Origin: Aradus depressus
Taxonomy: Eukaryota > Arthropoda > Insecta > Hemiptera > Aradidae
Assembly: GCA_963662175.1 (NCBI GenBank)
Contig: OY759223.1
Span: 16,222,249-16,286,248, forward strand
Length of the DNA: 64,000 bases
Direction: 5' to 3'
Shown: positions 1-11,609 of the stretch, piece by piece
How positions within the stretch are numbered: position 1 is the first letter of the stretch
Layout of the letters: every line of letters starts with the position of its first letter
The notes under the pieces: generated by a model
Seen by the model: only the letters and a program-made list of their open reading frames with translations
Databases searched by the model: none
Told to the model about the DNA's origin: nothing
Program-made: the position numbers and the translations under genes

Positions 1-369
1 GAATAACCTTCGAGCCATATAGCCATCATTTTATTGCCATCTCCTTAATTTCGCGTATATATAGCTCCCAAGTCCACATTTTTTCTTCGTATAGTCAAAA
101 AGAAATGTAATTTGTTCGAGATTTCCAATAGGACGATTGCTGGCTCTCAACACATCGTACAAATTCTTCTGCATATAGACATTTTCACACCTGCAGTTAC
201 AAATACTATAACATTAGGGCAAAACGGGTCGTTAAATTTAGTGCCATCCTATTATTTACAAGTCGACATTTAACGTTTTAGGATGCATCAACTTGATTTT
301 TGAAATTATTATTGTTGTTTACAGTTTTATGCTCTAATCCTAGGTTATTTCATTTAATATTAAGTAAAA

Positions 370-710
370 GGGCGCCGGTAGCTCAGTGGTATGCGTGCTT
401 GCCTTCTGAGCTCAAGTTCGTGGAATCGAAACCTGACCGAGGCCCTTGGTTTATTCTATTTGGGAGGTAAAATAAACTTAAGCACGCCGTCCTTCGGATG
501 GGACGCTAAGCCATGGTCCCGAGCCTGTACGATGTCAGTCACTCGTTAAAGACCCCTGCCCTAGGTGATTAAAATTTTAGGGTAGGCATAATTTAGGACT
601 CCCATAGTAAAGTCGGGCTCATGTCCACCAGAGTGACGAAAGAGCGCTCTGGTAGTAGGCGATATGACCTTTTAGTTAAAGCCCGGGCATGAGTCATAAA
701 ACCTAACCTA
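370..710 (+). mobile_element. tRNA-derived SINE, full length
   Basis: Reference copy. The head carries Pol III boxes (GGTAGCTCAGTGGTATGC as A box; GTTCGTGGAATCGAAACC as a degenerate B box). A body of about 250 bp and a 3' domain follow, the latter with the stem CCAGAG...CTCTGG. The tail is CCTAACCTA. Family length is about 340 bp. No clear target duplication here. Confidence 0.9.
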
Positions 711-1489
711 AAATCAATTATTATTATTTGTATAAAAACAGCTGTTAGAAGTGAAGTAACTTAATTAGTGAATAAATATACCAAAGATGGACTAGTTGCA
801 TTTTGTTTTAAAACGAAATGTGAACAACCAATAAATGGAGATTATTTATTTTCCATTTTTTGACTTCAGAGTTTCGAAACAATGAAAGGAATGGTTTTAC
901 GTGAAGCGTTCCATCACTTGTCAACTGCATGGATGATGATTAGAGGGAAGTGGGGGGAGGGATAAGAAAGGAATGAATATTATTATTATGAGAATAATAA
1001 TTATTGAGTAGTGCGCAATTTCTCGTGCAGGAGGTTAGAGTTCGATTTCCTACCACGGCAAAAAGTTGCGGTATTAAAATCTAATTTAAAAAAAAATTTT
1101 CATAAAATTAAGTTGAAAAAATAGTACCTACTGTTAACAACCGTTCAAAAAATTACTGCTATGTATTGTGTTTTGCAAAAATTAAAATTATGTATATTTT
1201 ACGATATCATTTTAATAAAAATTCATATCATAAAGATAGATATAAACGGAAATAACAGAAAATAATGATTTTTTATTTTTTTAACATTGTTGCACCACAC
1301 CAAAAAATTTGTTAAAATTAGGGTATATTTTGATATAAAAAACAAGTATTCTGTGAAAATTTGGTGAGTTCAAAAATAACATTCGAAAAGGACATTATGA
1401 ATTTTCCAGTCGATGAAAAGTAAGATTTTCCTCATGCAGATAAGGGGCGTTGGTCCTCATTTCTTCTGTTGTTCTTTCTTGAAATTCAG

Positions 1490-1566
1490 GAGCAGACCTA
1501 AGGAGGCCATCCTTACCTGGTCTCAGGATGTACCTGAGTCTATGGCCGCGGTGGATCTGTTCCAAG
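1490..1566 (+). CDS. Candidate isolated exon, unknown protein
   Basis: A 77-bp open stretch lies between a strong acceptor (CTTTCTTGAAATTCAG) and a good donor (CAAG|GTGAGA). It reads SRPKEAILTWSQDVPESM then AAVDLFQ. Base composition and codon use are more gene-like than the AT-rich surroundings. I recognise no family. It could be a captured exon or chance. Confidence 0.3.
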
Positions 1567-1701
1567 GTGAGAAACTATTTTCATTCCATGTCAAACTTTC
1601 ATGTCGCCTTTTATATCTTATATAATAGTTTGGTTGGCTAAAATATGAAACTACTCAGACAAAAGCCCCTTACATTTTGTTTATCTGGAAGATAAAAAAA
1701 A

Positions 1702-1865
1702 AACTTGAGCATGCCGTCCTTCGGATGGAATGTCAAACAAAAATTTCGGGCCTATATGGTATCAGGTAATCGTAGAAGACAAAATCTAGGTCTACTACAG
1801 TAAAGTCAGCCTCATGTACTTCAGAGCGACGAAAAATCGCTCTGGTAGTAGGCGATATGACGAAA
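1702..1865 (+). mobile_element. SINE fragment, 3' half, diverged
   Basis: Starts AACTTGAGCATGCCGTCC and runs to the TCTGGTAGTAGGCGATATG block. The tRNA head is missing. Confidence 0.75.
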
Positions 1866-1926
1866 GCTTTTGTAGGTCATTGTATTTGAACTATTTAGTT
1901 TGTATTCATGATTTTTTCTCATCTAT

Positions 1927-2125
1927 AGTAAGTAGTTAGTTATTATCATATCGTCTATAATCAGAGCGCTCTTTCGTCTTTTTGGTGAACCTATGTGAGT
2001 CCTAAATTTTCTCTACCTTAAATTTTTATTCACCTAAGGCCAGGGGTCTTTTAATGAGTACCAGACATCGCACAGGCTCGCGACCATCACTTAACATCCC
2101 ATCCGAGATGGACGGCTGTGTGTAT
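1927..2125 (-). mobile_element. SINE fragment, 3' part, diverged
   Basis: AGAGCGCTCTTTCGTC and a degenerate TCACCTAAGGCCAGGGG block are recognisable. It breaks off in the body. Confidence 0.7.
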
Positions 2126-2239
2126 TATAATGAAAAAAAAATGTTTTTTTTTTATGTTGTTTTTGTGAAGGAGAATAAACTGACGGATCACCTTGGCAAC
2201 GCGCTCTCGAGAATTATTAGAACAGTCTTTAAGTCTTTA

Positions 2240-2581
2240 TAGTTAGTTATTTTAACTCATGCCCGGGCTTTAACTACGAGGTCATATCGCCTACTACCAG
2301 AGCACTCTTCCATCACTCTGGTGGACATGAGCCCGACTCTACTGTGGGAGTACTAAATTTTGACTAAACTAAATTTGTATTCACTTAGGGTAGGGGTCTT
2401 TAACGAGTACCTGACATTGTACATGCTCGGGACCATCGCTTAGCGTCCCACCCGAAGGACGGTGTGCTTAAGTTTATTTTACCTCCCAAATAAAATAAAC
2501 TAAGGGCCTCAGCCGGGTTTTGATCTCACGATCTTGAACTCAGAAGGCAAGCACGCATACCACTGAGCTACCGACGCCCTC
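2240..2581 (-). mobile_element. tRNA-derived SINE, full length, 11-bp TSD
   Basis: Flanked by TTAAGTCTTTA at 2229-2239 and 2582-2592. Tail subtype is AACTAACT. Head CCGACGCCCTC is intact apart from point changes. Confidence 0.93.
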
Positions 2582-2592
2582 TTAAGTCTTTA

Positions 2593-2916
2593 CAGGCTTA
2601 CAGTTCGACGACAAGGATTATGCATCCTTGAGATAAGATAGTTTACGACAGGCAGAGAAAGTCATTTAACAAATTTTGCAAAAACATCGGCCACCATATC
2701 CAACAGAAAGTCAATAGGTCCCGTCACTTTCTCATTACGAGGAAACAAATTCAAATACAGTTCAGTGATCAATGTTTTGAATGTAGTCAACATGCACACT
2801 GACCTAAATTAAAGGAAATATTCATCTCACGCACCTAATGTCACAGTTTAGACAAGAATTCCTAAGAAACTAAAAAAAAAAACCTTTGCCGAAGGTTTTG
2901 ACTCTCAACAATTATT

Positions 2917-2972
<56 letters not shown>

Positions 2973-2992
2973 TATTTATTTTTTTTATCTTT
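2593..2992. other. AT-rich spacer with (AT)n
   Basis: An (AT)n run lies at about 2922-2968. I see no gene or recognisable repeat in the rest. Confidence 0.6.
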
Positions 2993-3488
2993 ATAGTATT
3001 GTGATGTAAAAACTACAGAACATTCTTTTTAATGAATATAGAAAAGAGGTAATTTTTTTTTATTATAATATAATATATATATATCAAGGTGTTTAAAAAA
3101 CAAAACAAGAAAACATATAAAACAGCTGTGAAATAGTGTTGAGTGGAGTCGAGAGCTAGCTCTGGAAGAGTGCACATAAAGTAAAGATGTTTGTTTTAAA
3201 GTGAGGTTGAACAATTACCAGAAAGTTGAAAAATCGAAGTCTAAATTGTGTTAAGAAACTTCAAAAAGGTACATTTAATCAAATACTTTTTTTATATGCC
3301 CGAACAAAAGACAAAAAAAGAAATAGTTTTTAAGTAATTAATTTAATGATTTTGTTCCTTTTTAAATTTCTTGTTTTGTTTAATGTTTAGTTTAATAATC
3401 AAAATGTGTAAATAAAGCAAATAACCCTAATATTTGTCCTCTTCAAATTCTATTCTATTCATCTTCCCTGTTGGCCCAGTAGTAGTAT

Positions 3489-4008
3489 TGTTAATACCTA
3501 GAGCAACTAAATAATATAATTGAGAGAAGGTAATTGAAAACAAAATAAAGTGGACTGTATATAGGTTAACGAAACAAATTATAATAATGAAAAAAAATAC
3601 TAAACAAATGGAAACAAAACGAAACGAATCAAATATAAAAAATGATAAAACAAATAATACTAAAATGTCCGGGGTAGGTGAGCGGTCGCGTGGAGACGTC
3701 AAGGAGCTGCCTCGTCACAATGCGTCTGGGTTGAGGGTCCGTCTTCTGGGGCTTCTTGACCAATACCTGCAGCAAGGGCTGAGGGCAGGCACTGGTCGAG
3801 GTGGTGGTGAGTTGTGCAGCAAAGGGCTGAGGGCACCTCTCTACAGACAGCCAGACTGCACTTGACTCGTCAGGTTAACTGAACAACAACGGCCACCGTG
3901 ACCTCTAGTGGCCACTATACAAAGTACATGCACTTTACACATGGCGTCACCCCCTCCACATATACCCCATAGTCTTTATAAAGTTTATTTCACTTTTCGG
4001 CCTTAACA
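3489..4008. mobile_element. Solo LTR with 5-bp TSD
   Basis: A 520-bp block starts TGTTAATACC and ends CCTTAACA (TG..CA with inverted TGTTAA/TTAACA ends), between direct repeats AGTAT (3484-3488 and 4009-4013). The paralogous repeat at 52.5 kb lacks the block and has one AGTA(A)T, confirming insertion. No internal retroviral genes remain. Confidence 0.85.
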
Positions 4009-4106
4009 AGTATCATTTGAAAAACCTTTGGATTAGAAATTAATATTATTTAAAATTATTAAAAAATTGGTATCTCTTTGTGAATCCAAGTGTAAAGTTT
4101 GTTTAA

Positions 4107-5020
4107 ATGAATAAAACAAACTTATTTTTGAAATATTGTCTATTCCACTAAAGATATATATATATATACAACTACCGGTTTCGGCTTTATACCATCGTCA
4201 GGTCTAGTTGTGAACTAAGTCAGTTTGCAGAGAGCGACCCTTCAAATACATCTCAGGTCAAAGGGTGCTATTAAAACTTGGGAGTCCCCCGGCTGTACCG
4301 TTAGCTAACTCATGAAATATTTCTTAACAAAACCTAGTTCTAAATTTACCTAAAACAATATTACTAGACTAATCGTGGCAAAACAACAAATAAATAAGTA
4401 CAAATACAAATAAATAATAAAATAGAAATAAAATTAATAATAATATTAAGATTTAGATAACATTAAATATATATGTGAAACCAAATATTAATAACAGATA
4501 ATACAAACATATATGTGGAAACAGAACTGGATCAGGGTGTTAAGGGGGTTCTGTTTCCACATACTATATGTTTGTATTATCTGTTATTAATATTTGGTTC
4601 CACATATATATTTAATGTTATCTAAATCTTAATATTATTATTAATTTTATTTCTATTTTATTATTTATTTGTATTTGTACTTATTTATTTGTTGTTTTGC
4701 CACGATTAGTCTAGTAATATTGTTTTAGGTAAATTCAGAACTAGGTTTTGTTAAGAAATATTTCATGAGTTAGCTAACGGTACAGCCGGGGGACTCCCAA
4801 GTTTTAATAGCACCCTTTGACCTGAGATGTATTTGAAGGGTCGCTCTCTGCAAACTGACTTAGTTCACAACTAGACCTGACGATGGTATAAAGCCGAAAC
4901 CGGTAGTTGTATATATATATATATCTTTAGTGGAATAGACAATATTTCAAAAATAAGTTTGTTTTATTCATTTATTACAAGTTTCCACAATATGTCCGCG
5001 TTCCTCAACTTAGAAGTTGT
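4107..5020. mobile_element. Penelope-like inverted dimer (family A), 14-bp TSD
   Basis: Near-perfect arms of about 420 bp (4107-4527 and 4549-4972) flank a 21-bp spacer; a tail of about 48 bp follows the right arm. The direct repeat TAAAGTTTGTTTAA at 4093-4106 and 5021-5034 is the target duplication. Each arm holds the core CTGACGATGG..GCCGAAAC. Arm order and tail (GGAAACTTGTAATAAATG) recur at 28.1 kb. Confidence 0.8.
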
Positions 5021-5523
5021 TAAAGTTTGTTTAATCGAATTTTTTGTTGTATACGTGTACTTTCTTAAAAATTGCACGTCTTTAATTATGGATAATATTT
5101 TTTAGGGCAATTTTCGGCAAACTACTGTAGAAATCAAAATTTAAATAAACAAAAGAGATCAAATTTCTACAGGAAATGTGGTAGCAAAAAAAAGTAATTT
5201 ATCACAAGTATAATTAATTTTTTTCATAATTATTATTTCTTGTTGATTTGTTATAGAAACTTTGCAATATTTTATTATTTACAAAACTTATGGTCTATAA
5301 TTATTTATTTATCCCCTCCCACTCTTTCGTCTTATTACATCAATTATTTTCGGCAAATTTTATTTATTTCCTGTATTTATTGTTATTATTTTTTCTTCCC
5401 CCAATCCTTTCATATATTTGTATTATATTATTATTTTTCAATTATAATTATTGTTGTTATGAGTACCATTTTAGTTTCTGTTTGTTTATTATTACTACTT
5501 GTCTATTATTATCTTTTTTAATG

Positions 5524-5920
5524 TATATATGAGGAGTTTGGAGCTAGAGCGGACCAACCCACAATTTTTTGGAAAATGAGTTATTACCATCCTGATGTTG
5601 GCATAGGTTCCCCTTTTCAAAACCAGTGTGGATCACTTAGTTTCTTCACTTCAGTGATAGATAGCAGCACTTTTAGTTTAGTCCACAAGTATTTTGTGCA
5701 TATATTTTCAAAGTCGCAAATGGATCATACGGCCTTCAAAAACTTTATAGAACACAAAAAGGGATCACTCATCCAATACTATTTTAAAATTTCAAATATA
5801 AATAAATATTTGGGGCCCATTTATGGAGATAAACAAAATGTACTCAATTTTCAATTGCCATTTTCTATCGGTTCAGTTTCAACCAGTTGGTCCGCTCTGG
5901 CTCCAAACTCCTCATATATA
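5524..5920. mobile_element. MITE with ~37-bp terminal inverted repeats
   Basis: Ends TATATATGAGGAGTTTGG and its complement, continuing as AGAGCGGACCAAC, with TA at both borders as in Tc1/mariner-like insertion. An internal 119-codon open frame (5576-5935) runs into the right end and has no recognisable domain; I treat it as chance. Confidence 0.8.
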
Positions 5921-6130
5921 CTTTATTTTCTTTGAAAAATATGTCTTATACACTTCTTTCTTATTGTATTAAATTTATAAATTGAAAGTTATTATGATCA
6001 CATAGAAACAGTTACTTTCATGGTAATCTGTTTTATTATGAGTCACAGTTAATGTAAATTAAATCTCCAACTTCTAAGACCAAGTATCGTATTTTTCCAT
6101 TTTTTAAAATATTATATTATCCTTTTGCAG

Positions 6131-6212
6131 GTCTGCTAATCCTGTTGTTAGAGGACAGTTCAATGTCAAGAAAGTCATCAGGAGGAATGGGTTCCTGAAG
6201 AATATTCTTTGA
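6131..6212 (+). CDS. Candidate terminal exon, unknown protein
   Basis: Follows the acceptor TATCCTTTTGCAG. Two frames are possible. One, phase-compatible with the 1490-1566 candidate, gives LLILLLEDSSMSRKSS and stops at 6199. The other gives SANPVVRGQFNVKKVI then RRNGFLKNIL and stops at 6212; it looks more protein-like but needs a different upstream exon. If real, it would be the 3' end of a plus-strand gene converging on the macroglobulin gene. Confidence 0.28.
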
Positions 6213-6244
6213 GAACGACTCCAGAGCAGGCTGCCATCATTGCA

Positions 6245-6575
6245 GGAGGTCGACACAACTTTTTTTTTTACTGAAACCTTGGTGGGGAATGCTTTTTTGG
6301 GAAGGGGACTTGAAGGGCTTAGGGGGGAGGGACTTGGCCTTATAAATATTTGAGCTCAAACTGCAAGTCTCTAGCTGTAATAGAGGCCGAGATCCCTACA
6401 CAGGCTCTGATGAAACCTGAAGACCTTGGAAACGGCTTACCCTCGCAAATACCAGCTTTTAAAACAAAATAACCGCTTTGAAATCGCTTCAGCCGGCTTG
6501 GAGCTATGAAGCCACAGACAGACAAAGGCTTCAAACTTATAACACTCCTCCTTTTGCACCGGGGGTTAATCAGGG
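6245..6575 (-). repeat. Dispersed repeat D ('AACCCCC' element)
   Basis: On the minus strand it begins TAACCCCCGGTGCAAAAGG, continues GTTATAAGTTTGAAGCC and ends GGTTTCAGTAAAAAAAAA. The same family occurs at 29030 and 32285. Known from memory as a common arthropod interspersed sequence; class unsure. Confidence 0.75.
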
Positions 6576-6889
6576 TAAATCTATACTAGACAAAAACATC
6601 TGGCAAATCTGTATTAAAACTGTTTGAAATAAATATGTATTTTACAATTATTATTAACAAAAGATGTTTCAGAAAAAAATTAAAACAAGTAAAAAAAAAA
6701 ATTTCATTAAACATTATCAAATTCATATATGTACTTAGTTTTTTTTTTTGAAGTTACAATTGTATATTTGAAAAATATTACATACACTCTAGTATAAGCA
6801 ACAGATTTTTTAAAGTATATTGTATATTTGGATGAAGAAATTAGTGCAATTAAATAAAGTATTAGAAATAATGTTATTTAACATTTTTT

Positions 6890-7095
6890 GCAGAGATATT
6901 GTGAAAAACTTAATAAAAAATAAAGAAAACCTATATTTAAAAAAAATATTATCTATTTTCACAAAATATATGAGAGTACTATTCATTGGCTGAAGATGGT
7001 AGCAATAACGAAAGTATTCCCAAATTTTTTGTGAAATAGACAATAATTATTATTAAAAAAACAAAAACAGGTTTTCTTTATTTTTTATAAGAAAT
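6890..7095. mobile_element. Penelope-like inverted unit (family A2)
   Basis: Imperfect arms run from AGATATTGTGAAAAAC to its inverse near 7090. The right arm carries CTGAAGATGGTAGCAATAAC followed by GAAAG, a hammerhead-like core; UUGG upstream could pair with CCAA downstream as stem I. Confidence 0.65.
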
Positions 7096-7099
7096 AATG

Positions 7100-7726
7100 T
7101 TTAATAAATAGTTTTAAATATATTATTTATAAGGTTTAAATTAAATGCACAGTCACATTTTTTAAACATTTACTAAATATAATACGTGTTTATTTTATTT
7201 TTTTAAATCTCTTTTAGCAAAGCGTTTTGAGCATTTTCAGGATGAAACATTTATTAATTAACTATTTACATAATTGTAATGTTTAATATTTATTATTTTT
7301 TAAATAAATGATGAGCCTGTAAAAAATAATAGTAAATAAAAAATAAAAAGCCTTTGATAATTTTAATATTTTCATTAACAACTATTGTATTTCAATATAT
7401 ACACATCATAGAAATGATAAAATTTGTGCATTAATAATTTTTATAAAAATGTTATTAATATATTTATTAAATTATTAAAAATTTAAATGTATAAATAGTA
7501 ATATGTAGTGATAAAAAAAAAGGAACTTTAGTATTTTTAAAAGAGAAATGGAACAAATTTCTGTAAATATTTCTATGGTGGAGGATGATTTTTTGATTTT
7601 AAGGTTTCCAAAAATATATTTAATTTTTTTACAAATCGGTCAACTTTCCCCCCATTCGAGCATTTTCAAAACTATACGCAAGTACATATTATTGACATTT
7701 TGCCGCAGTAGTTTGTTAGTTTTTAA
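7100..7726. other. AT-rich stretch, no gene seen
   Basis: Mostly A/T runs. The short frame at 7548-7775 enters a SINE fragment and is not a gene. Confidence 0.6.
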
Positions 7727-7865
7727 AAGATCCGCCTACTTCCAGAGCGCTCTTTCCTCACTCTGGTGGACATGAGCTCGACTCTACTGTGGGAGTCCTA
7801 AATTTTGCCTGCCTAGATTTAGTGTAAGGGGTGTTTAACGAGTACCTTGAACTCAATAGGCAACG
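7727..7865 (-). mobile_element. SINE 3'-domain fragment
   Basis: Contains CCAGAGCGCTCTTTCCTC and CTACTGTGGGAGTCC; ends ACCTTGAACTCAATAGG after an internal deletion. Confidence 0.75.
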
Positions 7866-8510
7866 ACGAAAATTTTAATTTGCAACCTGTAAAATATATA
7901 AATGATGTATTGAATATCATGATTGATATAAGTATTTAGAGACATGTAAAAATAAGGTTTGATTATTTATATCTAAATCAATATATGTAAATACACTTGC
8001 TAATTGTCAATATTTAATTCGTGCTTATACTTTGAAAATAACTAAACGGTTGAAATGTTGACCGATGTGTAAAACATAAATACATTTGGTAGACCATAAA
8101 ACCACCTATATCTATTAAATAAAATATTGTATTATTTCATAAATAAATATATCATTCGATACATGATTCGAAGAAATCAAAGCGTCAAAACCACAATTTA
8201 ACTGCGATCAGAAGAATACGTTAACCAAAAGTTAACATTTTTAATTCAAATAATACAATATTATGTTTGATCAAAATTACATATTTTAAACATTCCAAAT
8301 TTATTCTTGCATCATACTTTAATCATATTATATTTTTTTTAATATTTAAAAAACATCAGAATGAAAATATTACTTTAAACATAATATAATTTTTTTATAT
8401 TTAAAAAGCATCAGAATGAAAATATTTATTAGGAGATAGTCGGTCTGGCTTATGAATAACCCACAGAGCATATTAATAGGTTGAAAAACGCAGAAAAATT
8501 GTGGAAACTT
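7866..8510. other. AT-rich stretch, no gene seen
   Basis: Contains a short direct duplication around 8330-8420 (AAACATCAGAATGAAAATATT and a variant). Nothing else recognised. Confidence 0.55.
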
Positions 8511-8641
8511 ATAAATAAATAAAACATACTTATTTTTATAACATATTGTTTATTCCACATAAACTGTATAATATATCCGTTTCGGGATTTCACCAACGTC
8601 AGGTTTTTAAAGTAACAATTTGCTGAATGCGAACCATTCTT
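8511..8641 (-). mobile_element. Penelope-like family A end fragment, diverged
   Basis: GAAACTTATAAATAAATAA, ATTGTTTATTCCACATAA and CCGTTTCGGGATTTCACC correspond to the arm at 4107-4210. The core is mutated. Confidence 0.65.
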
Positions 8642-9461
8642 ATACAGGGTGTCCCAGATAAACGGGCCACAATCCAAATAATTCAGAAACGATTAGTGCT
8701 AGCAAAATTTTACAAGGAATAAAAGTTGTACGTCTCAACGAGTAGTGTGAAAAAAAAAAATGAAAAATTTAATGTAATAGGGCTTAAATGGCCAACGGAA
8801 GGAAAGGGTTACCTTTTAAGCCCATTAACAATTAAAAACAATTTAAAAGTACTTAAAAAGTTAGGAAGAACCCCGCAAAAGAAATCTTTGTACCTGTAAA
8901 GCTACGGGAGATATGCTGGTTCAAAATCTGAAAAGTGGTAAACCCAGTGTTTGACGTGTTAAACCTTTGAAAAGAGTGAGTATTGTAACTGAAGTTAAGA
9001 ATGGTTCTTAATGTATTTTTTTCTTTACTTTCATATAAACACATACTCAGATTGTAATTACATTGTTTACAATTGTAAATACTTTAAGAACCATTCTTAA
9101 CTTCAGTTACAATACTCACTCTTTTCAAAGGTTTAACTCGTCACACACTGGGTTTACCACTTTTCAGATTTTGAACCAGCATATCTCCCGTAGTTTTACA
9201 GGTACAAAGATTTCTTTTGCGGGGTTCTTCCTAACTTTTTAAGTACTTCTAAATTGTGTTAATTGTTAATGGGCTTAAAAGGTAACCCTTTCCTTCCGTT
9301 GGCCATTTAAGCCCTATTACATTAAATTTTTCATTTTTTTTTTTCACACCACTGCATACCACTCGTTAAGACGTACAACTTTTATTCCTTGTAAAATTTT
9401 GCTAGCACTAATCGTTTCCGAATTATTTGGATTGTGGCCCGTTTATCTGGGACACCCTGTA
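8642..9461. mobile_element. Foldback element with TACAGGGTGTCCCA ends
   Basis: Arms 8642-9016 and 9070-9461 are inverse complements with few differences, separated by about 53 bp. Termini are TACAGGGTGTCCCAGATA. A similar single end occurs at 33226. No coding capacity. Confidence 0.85.
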
Positions 9462-9660
9462 TTTCAGGTAAGGAAATATGTAATTTCAACTTGGAAATCC
9501 CCGTTATGAAATTGTTTGGTTTGAAATATTTTTTACCTCTCAAATAGTAGTAGTAAATTTAATAATTTAAATTTAAATCGTGCCTCATGAAATCTGAGCT
9601 GTAATTTCATTCGTGACGAACATTGCAGTGGAAGTGACGCACAACGGAGCTAAGCGTTAT

Positions 9661-9927
9661 CTAGGTTAGGTTAGATTTTATGACTAAAATTTTTTTATAG
9701 ATTAGATTAGGTTTTATGACTCATGCCCAGGTTTTAACTACGAGGTCATATCGCCTACTACCAGAGCGCTCTTTCGTCACTCTGGTGGACATGAGCCCGA
9801 CTCTACTGTGGGAGTCCTAAATTTTGCCTGCCCTAAATTTTTTATTCATCTAGGGTAGGGATCTTTAACGAGTACCTGACATCGTACAGGCTCGGGACCA
9901 TCGCTTAACGTCCCATCCGAAGCGTTA
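9661..9927 (-). mobile_element. SINE, 5' truncated
   Basis: Tail GGTTAGGTTAG, 3' domain and body are present up to CATCCGAAG, where the next element abuts. Confidence 0.88.
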
Positions 9928-9931
9928 ACTA

Positions 9932-10467
9932 TGGTCACAGGGAATAAGTTGTTAAGTCGCAAAAATGGCCAAAATGAGTTGTGTACTGTGATGATCTCCC
10001 AAGCCATCTGCGCACTAGGAAGAAGTTGGTAGCTCAGAACTCTAATACTTTCGGAATTATAAAGATGTGGGTTTCTTGACTTCTCGTAAAAGTGTGTATG
10101 TTCTCGGTTAAATCAACTTAATCTACTTCATTGAGGAATCATTCACGAGATAACTGCATTTAACTATTTATTCACTGCGGCAGACTATTCCAAGTGAAGA
10201 GGGTGTTTTCGGTTAAATCAACTTACTCAACTTTAAAGAGACAGGTAAGTGATGGGGAATGATTAGGTAACTAAGGGAAAATCCAGGAAAGGATTAACAA
10301 TATTCATTTTCATCCACTTCTATAGATTTAGAAGGTATATCATTAATAATGATGTAAACATAATTTATTTATTTCAAAAACTCGATTTACACGAATTATG
10401 TAAATATAAAAAATTGCTGCCCTGAAACGTTACGAATTTAGAGTTACCAATTTATTCCCTGTGACCA
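9932..10467 (+). mobile_element. MITE with TGGTCACAGGGAATAA ends, copy 1
   Basis: Terminal inverted repeats TGGTCACAGGGAATAA / TTATTCCCTGTGACCA enclose 536 bp. The interior (CTCCCAAGCCATCTGCGCA, ACTTTCGGAATTATAAAG) matches copy 2 at 30.1 kb in the opposite orientation. Confidence 0.85.
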
Positions 10468-11600
10468 CAGATATAATACGCTGTTCATTATTATACCCGC
10501 AGTAATATTTATATTACATATACTCAATACTGTAACTAATAATAAACGAAATGACACTGACGTAAAAAGTAATAACGAAAATATGTAAATAGAATACATA
10601 AAAGATATTTTGAAAATATATAATATATTTTAAAAATTATACCTTTTTTTTCGATATATCCTGTATGCATCTTTCAATTATGAAAAAAAATAAATAAACC
10701 TAGTCAATTTAAGTCATAATGCTAGCAAACAAAGTTCACTTCGAATGTGCGGATTCAGGTCATTACAATTTTTATTTTTAGTTATACAATTATTATTAAA
10801 CAAGAAAATATTTCAGACCAAACAAATTCCTAATTGTTCAGCCTCATTTTATAACTAAACCTGATGTTGTAATGCCGAAATTGGCACTATATTAATATAA
10901 TTTTTGTGGATTAGATAATATTTCAAAAATCCTATGTTTGTAAAATATTTTACAGCTGAAAATTAATTTTATAAAGAGTTCCATTTTCTAGATAAATTTA
11001 TGTATAAAGTGCAGAAAAAAAACTTAATATATAATTAACTTTATTTTCGAATGAAATAGGTATTTAAGATATTCACTTTCTCTTGCCTTTTTGTTTGTGT
11101 ATTATGCAGGCTTTTTGCAAAATTTACATTTTTAAAATAAAAAAAGGCCTTCTTATAATGAAGTTTCGATATCTGATAAACATAAATATTGTTTTAAAAT
11201 CAACTTATATACAGAGGTCCAGATAGCAGGAAACGTTTTTGTCGAGAACCACACCTCTAAAAAAATATATTTTTTTTATGGTGCCCACCCTTATAGAAAT
11301 TCCTTTCTTTGGGCTGAAGGGCGGGGGATGTAGCCCATTTTTATTTTGGCACCGCAGGGGCGTGCTGCATTACCTGGGCTCACGGAGGAGAGATGTTTTA
11401 TACATGAAATAAAATTCTCCTGCCCTCTGTAAAAAATAGTTTTTCATATTACTGATAGTATTGTATTTTTGGTGCGCAAATAGTTTCAGCTAAGCATTCT
11501 TCTCAGCATTGCTAACTTATTTTTTTTTTAAAGGTCGTCTAAACGTTCATGCATATTGTTGGAAAGAGCTTTGAATCTTGAAAACAACGAGGCAAAAATT
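10468..11600. other. Spacer with diverged Penelope-like piece and GC-richer patch
   Basis: AACCTGATGTTGTAATGCCG near 10860 resembles a degraded family A core. A GC-richer patch at 11215-11400 (GGCGGGGGATGTAGCCC) has no open frame and no family I recognise. Confidence 0.45.
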
Positions 11601-11609
11601 CTTTAAGCC

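Larger units (their letters stand above)
2993..5195 (+). repeat. Dispersed repeat G, copy 1, with two later insertions
   Basis: The sequences 2993-3488, 4009-4106 and 5021-5195 match, in reverse orientation, the uninterrupted copy at 52325-52915 (for example CTTCCCTGTTGGCCCAGTA and TTTCTACAGGAAATGTGG). The two gaps are the solo LTR and the Penelope-like dimer. Its class is unknown to me. Confidence 0.8.

Noticed and set aside
370..440. tRNA-like sequence as a functional tRNA gene
   Set aside because: The acceptor stem does not pair, and the same head opens many ~340-bp SINE copies.
5576..5935. 119-codon open frame
   Set aside because: It lies within a MITE and runs through its terminal repeat; no homology recognised.
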